A stretch of DNA of 64,000 bases from contig CM031559.1 in NCBI GenBank assembly GCA_018466975.1, positions 2,356,001 to 2,420,000 on the forward strand, written 5' to 3'. The DNA is from Sparassis latifolia. Its lineage: Eukaryota > Basidiomycota > Agaricomycetes > Polyporales > Sparassidaceae. Positions 10,160 to 19,070 of the stretch are shown here, piece after piece. The translations under genes were made by a program, and so were the position numbers. The notes below the pieces were generated by a model. It was not told where the DNA came from. It was given only the letters and a program-made list of their open reading frames with translations, and searched no databases. Position 1 is the stretch's first letter. The number at the start of each line of letters is the position of its first letter.

Positions 10160-11390
10160 TATGGGCTCAGAAATATACCTATGGCGGTGGGCCGATGGCT
10201 GTATAATAGCCCTGTGGTGGTGGGCCGATCGCTCAGAACACTACCTATGGTGGTCGGCCCATCGCTCAGAACCCTACCTATGGGGTTGGGCTGATGGCTG
10301 TATAATAGCACCGTGGCGGTGGGCTGATTGCTCAGAAATATACCTATGGCGGTGGGCCCATCGCTCAGAACACTACCTATGGAGGTCGGCCCATCGCTCA
10401 GAACACTACCTATGGCGGTGGGCCGATGGCTGTATAATAGCCCCAGTGGTGGTGGGCCGATCGCTCAGAACACTACCTATGGTGGTCGGCCCATCGCTCA
10501 GAACCCTACCTATGGGGTTGGGCTGATGGCTGTATAATAGCACCGTGGCGGTGGGCTGATCGCTCAGAAATATACCTATGGCGGTGGGCCCATCGCTCAG
10601 AACACTACCTATGGAGGTCGGCCCATCGCTCAGAACACTACCTATGGCGGTGGACCGATGGCTGTATAATAGCCCCAGTGGTGGTGGGCCGATCGCTCAG
10701 AACACTACCTATGGTGGTCAGCCCATCGCTCAGAACCCTACCTATGGGGTTGGGCCGATGGCTGTATAATAGCCCCATGGCGGTGGGCCGATCGCTCAGA
10801 ACACTACCTATGGCGGTGGGCTGATCGCTCAGAACACTGCCTATGGCGGTCGGCCCACCGCTCAGAACACTACCTATGGTGATGGGCCAATGGCTGTATA
10901 ATAGCACCGTGGCGGTGGGCCGATCGCTCAGAACACTGCCTATGGCAGTCGGCCCACTGCTCAGAACACTACCTATGGTGGTGGGCCGATCGCTCAGAAC
11001 ACTACCTATGGCGGTATAATAGCCCCGTGGCGGTGGGCCGATCACTCAAAAATACACCTATGGCGGTGGGCTGATCACTCAGAACACTACCTATGGCGGT
11101 GGGCCAATGGCTGTATAATAGCCCCGTGGCGGTGGGCCAATCGCTCAGAAATATACCTATGGTGGTGGGCCGATGGCTGTATAATAGCCCCGTGGCAGTG
11201 GGCCGATCGCTCAAAAATACACCTATGGCGGTTGGCCCATCGCTCAGAACTATCACCGCGGCGGTGGGCCCATGCCTGTATAATAGTAGCATCATGGTGG
11301 TGGGCCGATTGCTCAGAAATACTCCTATGGCGGTGGGCCCATCGCTCCAGCATTCCCTTCATCGCCATGAGCCGATTGCTGACAGCTCCT
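10160..11390. repeat. 33-bp minisatellite with 232-bp higher-order repeat
   Basis: Tandem units of about 33 bp share the core GGCGGTGGGCCGAT. Two unit types alternate: one ends GCTCAGAACACTACC, the other GCTGTATAATAGCCC. The block beginning CTACCTATGGTGGTC recurs at 10241, 10473 and 10705, giving an exact 232-bp higher-order period (about seven units). Degenerate units also occur at about 9611-9723. No Cas genes or unique spacers are present, so it is not a CRISPR array. Confidence 0.9.
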
Positions 11391-11476
11391 TACACAGACC
11401 GATGGGCCGACGTCCACTGGCTGTCCAGTTCATGACAATGTCAGGGTAAATGGGAGTCCAGTTCACAAACATGACT

Positions 11477-12860
11477 GAATGGGCTGCCTTCTCTGTCTGG
11501 TCTCGAAGAATCTGAGCTTGGCAGTACCCTACAGAACGACAACAACAACACTAACGGCTCCCTCGGAACTTCTCGAGCGTCCACGGGTATCCTGGCTCAT
11601 TGCGCCACTCTTTTCAATAATCCGGCACTTATGGTGAACTCCAATGGCTTCCAGGACATGAATGCGCATGGCTTCGAGTGCGCAGACTACGCACAGCGTC
11701 CCGGGCCCATCTATTCGTACAACGCGTTCCCATCTGAACCTAACGCCCTCGGTGTTGCCACGGAGAATGCGAATGCACATGGCTTCGAGTGCGCAGATAT
11801 GGTGCAGCATCCGTGGCCCGCGTCTTTGTATGACACGCTTCTTTGCGAGTCGAACGTCCCCACCAATGCCATGGAGACTCACGGTCGAGACAACGGCGGA
11901 CAGGTCAAGTAAGATACAGGCCATGTCAATGCAGCTGCGATCGTCGAGGGCTACGAAATCCTGCCGCTCATAGAGCGTGCGGCCCCAGAGAATATAAGCA
12001 CACTCACAGACTTCGTCGATGCATACGCACTTACGATCACTCCTGATACGCACGCGCAGGAGAATTACGCACTCGAGAGTGTGCGAGGCACACAGCAGGA
12101 GCAGGAGGATGCGATTGTCGCTGGTGCTGAGCACGCAATGATTGCGCAGCATGCACCCCCTGTGCTGCATCTGGAGACAGTGCTAAATGACGTACTCACA
12201 GGTACCCCTTTTCATTTCATCGATGATTCAGTCTACAACACGTGCGTCGACCGCGCGAACGCCCCCTCTTCGTTGATCGACACGCGCCCAACGGCGTTCA
12301 TTTTTCTCTCACATCTGGACCTTGCAGATATCCCGGCGACCCCACCCCTATCACGTTCCCCATCCCCTGAGTACACGCCATCATCACCCGTATACATTCC
12401 CTTATCACCGGTCCTCTCGTCACCCCTGTCGCCTCCGTCATCTGCGTGCACATGCACGCGCGAGGCCGACTGCCATGCGATGCGAGCATGCAATTGCCCA
12501 CTTCCGCTTCCTCATTCCACTCTCTCTGTCATCCATGACCCCGACACTCATCTGTGCAGGCCAATGCACCCGCCTGGCTCCCATGCGCGCCGCGCATCTC
12601 CAGACTCGTACGATGGCGACGACGACTTACTGGGTTTGGTAAGTGTCTCACACGGTAATGACAGTAGCAACAGCGAATTGGACATGGACCTCGAGGATGA
12701 CACGGACGATGACGATAACCATTTACAGTCAGAATGCGAGCGCGAGGACTTGATGCATGAGCGCGTCGAGGAAATTCTTGTCGAGGTCATGCGCAACATC
12801 ACTGAAGAAGTCGTTGAATATGTAAGTCCGGCTTTGTCAGCACATTCCTTTCGCGACTAA
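11477..12860 (+). pseudogene. upstream (Gag-region?) ORF of a Ty3/gypsy element, one in-frame stop
   Basis: One frame is open from about 11477 to 12860 except for TAA at 11910-11912. It contains an Asn run (N-D-N-N-N-N-T-N-G), a duplicated N-A-H-G-F-E-C-A-D motif (at about 11661 and 11775), a Pro/Ser-rich middle and a strongly acidic stretch (D-L-E-D-D-T-D-D-D-D) before V-E-E-I-L-V-E-V. A GTAAGT donor at about 12820 and a CTAG/CAG acceptor at about 12865 could splice it to the pol-like frame that starts F-G-T-P-H-F. The spliceable junction and same-strand order suggest it is the first part of the gypsy polyprotein. No zinc knuckle is visible, so the Gag label is inference. Confidence 0.4.
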
Positions 12861-12870
12861 TTCTAGCAGA

Positions 12871-15568
12871 TTTGGAACACCACATTTTAGGGAGCAGAAC
12901 CCCCCATCAAGCGCTATGCACCATTTTCCTTTACCTGTAGCTACCCGCGGCCCTTTGTCGCTAAGCATACCCAGCCCTATGTCTGATCTGTTATCAACCC
13001 CCACTCATTCTCTGTGTATGGCACCTCTAAATTCCTTCAACAGGAATTCTATACCTATGGTCTCTTATGTAACCATGTCATGTACCACTATCTTGGAAAC
13101 ACCCAATATACCTTCTGCTGGTCAGCCCTATTTAAATAGTGTCCCATTGGAATTCGGAGCATACAAACCAGTTGATAGAAAGGTAAAGCCAGTACAAGGA
13201 GTATTTCCAGAGGATGCACGCATACTACAGCGCTTCCCTGAGAAGCCAGAGACATTACCAGAAAACCCAGGAATTAGGCGATTTATATGGGAACATGCAA
13301 TTGACGTACATAGGATTATGCATCGTATAGAACATGCAGGTGCTACCTTCTCCGCTTTTAAGACTCAATTATGTAAACCCCATGCAGTTATAGTTGGACA
13401 GACATGCACCTCAGAAGAATGACTTCCAGAAAATTCAAAAGTAAATAAAATTCTTACCTGGCCAGTTTTGAAGACTGCAAAGGATGTGCGGAGATTTTTA
13501 GGATTATGTGGTACAGTGCGCATTTGGATAAAGAACTACTCCAAAATTGCACGACCACTAACTGAACTAACACGGAAGGATGCTGAATTTGTATGGGATG
13601 ATAGGCAACAAGAAGCATTTGATTGCTTGAAGGATCTTATTACATCTGCACCTGCCTTACGCCCTATTGATTATTCATCGGACTGACCTGTCTACATATC
13701 CATAGACTCTAGTGTCATCACAGTCAGTTTTATCTTGTCGCAAGATGATGAACAAGGCAGACAGAGACCAGCCCGCTATGGTTCTCTACCTTTTAATGAG
13801 CGTGAGTCCAGGTATAGTCAGCCCAAGTTGGAGCTATACGGATGCTATAGAGCCATGCAACACTGGAGACTTTATTTAGCAGGCATCAAGAACTTGATTC
13901 TGGAACTTGATGCCAAGTATATCAAAGATATGCTGAATAATCTGGATCTTCAGCTGAATGCCGCAATCAATTGGTGGATCCAGGGCATTTTGCTATTTAC
14001 CTTTGAATTGTGACATGTTCCTGCTGATAAGCATCGTGGACCTGATGCTCTCTCACGGCGTGAACCAACAGAAGAAGAATTGGCAGAAGTTCCTGAGTCA
14101 GATGATTGGTTGGATGAGATAGCACTTCTATCACTGTATCTTAATCACGTGCCCAAGCTGGATCAAACCCTGGTTCACCAGTTACCCTCATCACTAGCAG
14201 TGAATTCCAAGCAAAAGGAGACAATGCGAAATATCAGTCATTTCCTTCAGACTCTACAGACACCAGACTTCTCTAACACTCAAGCCAAGCGAAGATTTAT
14301 TAGATGTGCAGGACAGTTCTTTATGAAAGGTGGATCTATGTTCAAGCGAGATCACACTCCTTTATTGGTTATATTAGACAAGGATCATAGGATCTCTATA
14401 TTAACACATGCGCATGAAGAACTAGGTCATAGGGGAGTTTATGGAGTATTCTATCATATTCGCGACTGTTTCTTCTGGCCCCATTTATTTCAAGATATAA
14501 AACACCATATCAGTACATGCCACCAATGCCAATTATGGAGTACAAAAAGGGTAGAGGAATCTCCCACTATATGCACACCAGCAACTATATTTTCCAAGAT
14601 TTACCTTGATATTATGTTTATGCCACCAGCTCGAGGATATCGCTACATTGTTGCTGCGAGAGATGATTTGACACATGCAGCAGAAGGACGGGCCTTAAAG
14701 AAAGCCAATTCCAAGGAGTTAGTGAGGTTCTTCTGGGAGGAAATCATATGCCGCTATGGACATATCACAGAGGTTGTAACGGATAATAATGGTTCAGAAG
14801 TGGCTGGAGCCTTTGAGAAGCTTTTGCAAAGATATGGCATTCCACAAATCAGAATTCTCTCTATAACAAGCATGCAAATGGACTAGTCGAGCAAGGTCAT
14901 TTTGTAATACATGAGGGAATACTCAAAGATGCGAAGAAGGATCTCAAGTCCTGGCCAAACAAAGTACACCATGCATTCTTTGCGGACAGAGTTACCACTA
15001 GGCGGTCAACAGGATTTAGCCCCTTTTATTTGCTGCATGGCATAGACCGGTGTTGCCATTCGATCTCACAGAGGTGACCTTTATGATAAGCGGATACACA
15101 TCTGGACTTTCATCATCTGACCTTCTTGCGCTGCGCATCAGACAATTAGAAAAGTGGCCAGAGGATATTGCACGGGCAGCAGCTGTGATCAAGCAGTCTA
15201 GATTGCACTCAAAGCATCAGTTTGAAAAGCAGTTCAAACATAGACTCTGGCGGAAAGTATTGAAGCCAGGAGACTTAGTATTGATGTGTAACACAAGGCG
15301 AGATGCCGGTCTAACAGACAAGTATAGTCAAAGGTATTTTGGGCCATACCAGATTCACAGAAAGTGACGTGGAGGATCATATGTGTTGCAGGAATTAGAC
15401 GGAACAGTTCTTAGATGCGCAGTTGCAGCATTCCGATTACTCCCATATCTGCCACGTGTACCATCCAATCTGGATCTGGAAGATCTAGATTCAGATGGAT
15501 CCAGCGATCCTGATCACTCAGATATATCCTCAGATTCAGATTCCTCTGATGACTGGTTGCCAATGTAA
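12871..15568 (+). pseudogene. Ty3/gypsy pol (RT/RNase H/integrase) with deleted RT core
   Basis: Pol copies and integrates an LTR retrotransposon. The order is: linker (Y-K-P-V-D-R-K-V-K-P-V at about 13165); the C-terminal RT part only (L-P-E-N-P-G-I-R-R-F-I-W-E-H at 13255, R-R-F-L-G-L-C-G-T at 13490); RNase H (Y-I-S-I-D-S-S-V, Y-S-Q-P-K-L-E-L); an HHCC-like zinc finger (H-I-S-T-C-H-Q-C) and integrase core (D-I-M-F-M-P-P, T-D-N-N-G-S-E) at 14.5-14.8 kb; and a C-terminal integrase domain (P-G-D-L-V-L-M, R-Y-F-G-P-Y-Q) ending in an acidic Ser/Asp tail at 15568. In-phase TGA stops lie at 13420, 13684, 14011 and 15365. Frameshifts lie near 14865 and 15045. The polymerase palm with the Y-V-D-D motif is absent. 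Confidence 0.9.
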
Positions 15569-15695
15569 ACATGGTCACGTGCTTGCACATCATTTTTGGT
15601 CTTTGCGCAGTATCCCCTCAGTCGAAAAGCAACCTCTACACGTCTCATTCCTCACCTTGCCATTGTGCTTCTAACTGCCTGCTATCTTTGTCATC

Positions 15696-16441
15696 ATGTC
15701 GCGCTACTCTCAGCCCGCTCTCTTGTTCCCCCCTTATGAACCTCCTACCTATCTCACCACCATCCCTTCTGATCCGCACATCATTGCTGGAGACTTCAAT
15801 TGCCCACGTCCCCAGATTAAGCTCCAGAATCTCTTTGTTACACTCATCTCTGATGAAAAACCCTTTTATCTCGAGTATAGCAAGGCAACTCACTACCTAC
15901 TTTCTCCGGAGCCTGCTCTCTCCAATGATGCGTACTTTGACTTGAACAACTGGGCAGTCGTACACCCGGTCATTGGACCGTTCTTTTTGGGAACAATCGA
16001 CAAGATTTTGGGTGAAGGAAAGGTTCGTATTGAAGGGTGGATGATGTCGAAGACAGTCAGAAAGGAGGAGTATAGAATGATGGTCTTTGAGCCCGTCACG
16101 GTGACTATTGATGTTACCTACCTCAACATCCCCTTTCTTGAACGCTTTGCCTGTCGTCACTCACCACGCGTCGGTCACTACTTGATGGCAAAACTCCAAG
16201 TGTGAGTTCCTTTCTTACTCTCTAGTTTCTCCTCGATAGCCAGCAACGGGGACATTGCATTCTAAAGTGTGGGGCAGGTGACAGATGTGTAACATGTTTC
16301 AATATAAAACTCACATAACTAATGCAATACTCTAGATATCGAGCTTGGCAAGCGGAGCAATCCAAGGCCAAGGCCAACAATAAGGCGATGAAAGCCAAGG
16401 CCAAAGCTGCCAAGGCTGCACATGCCAGAGCTCGTCTTTAA
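15696..16441 (+). CDS. uncharacterised accessory protein at the 3' end of the gypsy element, two exons
   Basis: Exon 1 runs from ATG at 15696 to about 16204; an intron (GTGAGTTCC ... CTCTAG, ending near 16335) joins it to exon 2, which ends at TAA 16439-16441. The product is about 204 residues. It opens M-S-R-Y-S-Q-P-A-L-L-F-P-P-Y. The middle has beta-like segments (I-L-G-E-G-K-V-R-I-E-G-W, V-F-E-P-V-T-V-T-I-D-V). The tail is Lys/Ala-rich (A-K-A-K-A-A-K-A-A-H-A-R), suggesting nucleic-acid or acidic-partner binding. There is no signal peptide or membrane segment, so it is not env-like. It follows integrase by 127 bases on the same strand and, unlike all flanking frames, has no stop. I do not know the family. 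It could also be a captured or independent host gene. Confidence 0.6.
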
Positions 16442-17699
16442 GGCAAAGCTTATGAGCTAGACTTCACATGCACTGGAGACCAGGAAGAAGTTGATGCTGA
16501 AGGACTCAGAGGGAAGGGAACATGGCGGGTTTAGGATTGACGAGGAATTTTTCTTTGTACTCACTGTCACACTTGCTCAACCTCTCCACTCACACACGTC
16601 CAAGTATTATACTCAAATATCGATCACTGCTTGTTTGCGCTATTACTCTGTCTGTTTTTAGTCACTGAAGTGCTTGGTCATCTTTGCTGACTAATGTCTG
16701 AGACTTAGAAGGACAATAGCGAGGTAGGTTTCTATTGTCTTTATTTTTTTTTTATCCCCCACTCTCTTTTGTTTTATCCAGAGTCATTTCTTATTGTTAT
16801 GACTCAGACTTCTATTATCACATTTTCTATTGTTATTTCTATTGAAGGCGCTTTTCTATTATTTAGATTTTCCCACCTTCTTTAGTATATAAACCCTGAA
16901 AGTCCACTTGGACTTCCAGAGGAAACCTGTTGTCCTAAAAGTATAGGACATTCTTCTCACCCCCAGAGGAAACCTGTTGTCCTAAAGGTATAGGACATTC
17001 TTCTCACCCCAGTAGTCACTAGTCGGTATATACTCAAGTTCATACTTACCTGAATACAGTGTTATTCAGGCATAGCATTATAAGACATCAAGCAAGTCAT
17101 AACTCAGTCATCTGTCAATCGGTCATCTGTCAACTCGGTCACTTATTACTCGGTCATTCTCTCTGTCTTATTATAAGACAGTCTTTCCCTCTTACTCACA
17201 CACACACTCTTACACTTGATTACTACCAGGTAACCAAGTGATTACTACAACGAATACACTGAGGAATATTTCCCGACTTTGTTCAAGTCCGGTGACCTCA
17301 GGAGGATTCTGTTTTGGTTTGTGTTTTATCCAAGACACCATTCTTGTCTGTCACGGGTATCGACGGGTATGGGTACAGGTCACAATCTTGTGACCCATGT
17401 GACCTGTGGTATACTCGCGGCCAGCCACCTTGATTTGTGGGTCGTCGCGCGTCGCCATCCAGCACGACCGAGGAGCGACACAACACAGGGCACAAGGCCC
17501 TGCAGGTATGTTTTCTTTATCTCCTACATTTACTAATTCTTTCTACAAGGGCAACCTGGCAGGAGAGCCAGCACAGGGCCGGCTGCATCACACTCGGCCC
17601 TCATATGCCACTGTCGCTCACACACGCCCTCCGCGCACGTCGCCCTCATCCTCGCACACCACCCGCTGTCACGCACCAAAAGTGTTTGGCTTGTGAACA
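16442..17699 (+). repeat. LTR-like region with promoter and 47-bp tandem repeat, no gene seen
   Basis: TATATAAACCCTGAAAG at about 16886 looks like a TATA-type promoter. It is followed by two 47-bp direct repeats (CCAGAGGAAACCTGTTG at 16916 and 16963, each with a GGACATTCTTCTCACCC end). The region from about 16694 (TGTCTGAGAC) to about 17248 has the composition of a gypsy LTR and sits where the 3' LTR should be, but I found no matching 5' LTR, so the limits are a guess. At 17,340-17,410 there is a GGGTACAGGTCACAATCTTG palindrome-like stretch. I see no gene in the rest. Confidence 0.35.
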
Positions 17700-18218
17700 T
17701 GTAACCACCAGTGAAGCGCTCAACGAAGAAGTCACATGACTAAGACGGAACCCGAGAACATTTGGCCGAGCGTGTCACCTGACGCTCACATTATGCTATT
17801 GGACGGGAAAAACTCGGAAAGTGCTTTCTCCCTACTTCTCCCTGCTCGCTTTATGCTATTGGACATAGAGGTCCCAAGAGTTTTGTCTTCTCTGTTTCTC
17901 CCTGCTCACTTTATGCTATTGGACATGAAGGTCCTAAGACATTTTTCCTTCCTACTTTCCCCTTTGATCATGTGATGCTCTTATTTTGCTATTGGCCAAT
18001 CTGCCATGTAACACTACTATGTAACGGTCACAATGGGTGACACCCGAGGGGTATAAAAGGACCCCCGAGGTGCCCCGACCCTCAGTTCTTCTCTCCCCAC
18101 TTGTAGCCCCCTATAAGTGAAGAGTTCTCCCTTCGCTTGTAGCTTACCCTACAAAGTGATAAACCAAAAGAATAGGAGTTTGTTCCACTCCTCCCAGTAA
18201 CATTGTTACTCGTAATCA
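17700..18218 (+). repeat. candidate solo LTR with 60-bp tandem repeats in U3
   Basis: It starts TGTAACCACC and ends CGTAATCA. Three copies of a 60-bp unit beginning TTATGCTATTGGAC lie at exactly 17791, 17851 and 17911, with a weaker fourth at 17981. Then come GGTATAAAAGGACCCCC at about 18051 (a TATA box) and a CT-rich leader. Enhancer-like repeats upstream of a TATA box fit the U3-R-U5 order of an LTR. I found no target-site duplication and no partner LTR. An inner start at 18007 (TGTAACACTAC) is an alternative. Confidence 0.4.
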
Positions 18219-18410
18219 AAAGGATCCCGATGAAGTCAGTTCAGAGCAGGCAGTGAGTTGTTACGAAACACAACTACTGCACTCTCGTATTGTTTCTGTT
18301 GAGTAGTCTAGCACACGGTTGCTAGATACTCAACCCGTTCTCGGAAAGTTCTCGGACAACACGTAGGAAAGTTATCGGCCAGGCACATCGTATTCGGACA
18401 CACGTACTCA

Positions 18411-18635
18411 GTAAAAGCCCTGCACACAGTTGTAGGCACTCGGATAGGAACACAGAAGACTCGGTAAGCCCTGCACACGGTTGTAGGCACACTGTTAAGA
18501 AGACAACAAAGACTCGGTAAGCCCTGCACACGGTTGAAGGCACACGGATAAAAGAGAACACAGAAGACTCAGCATCGTATAAGAAGACAGAACGCAAGCC
18601 CTTGCACACGGTTGCTAGGCATCCCCCTCTACATT
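18411..18635. repeat. about 53-bp tandem repeat, four degenerate units
   Basis: Units contain AAGCCCTGCACACGGTTG followed by TAGGCAC and, at the other end, ACACAGAAGACTCGGT. Copies start near 18411, 18462, 18514 and 18596. A weaker CACACGGTTGCTAG copy lies at about 18312. The function is unknown; the repeat may belong to the leader of the LTR element just upstream. I see no gene in 18,640-19,070. Confidence 0.6.
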
Positions 18636-19070
18636 CCCCCATCTGTATTGTGCAGACTCCCATCCCGACTTCAGACAACAAATAGCTCAGGCGTCCCTAA
18701 CCCATTATCATAAATTTGATATCACCGAATAACTGTAATAGCCCGATGTACTTTCCCTTTTGCCACGCCCGGTGAACCACAGCAAAGTACCATGTACTTG
18801 ACCTTGGAGTCAAAGCTCCTCCGGCCAAGGCCCGTGCATACCCCGAGTCGACACTGCACACACTGTCATCGTGCACCACCCACGCACACTGCCCTTGCGC
18901 ATCATCCGCACACGTCACCCGGCCCTCATATGCCATGTCGGCTGTGTGCTCTCTGCTGCAGGCCACACACCCTCACCTCGCTGTATCCTCCAGAACTTTA
19001 TCTGTTTTTTGCCCCTGCCCATGCTCGCATGCCCCTGTGCTGAACAGCGACCACGTCCTATCACCTGGCT

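Noticed and set aside
10160..11390. The repeat array as a CRISPR array
   Set aside because: Units are contiguous and diverged, with no unique spacers and no cas genes, and the genome is eukaryotic. It is a minisatellite.
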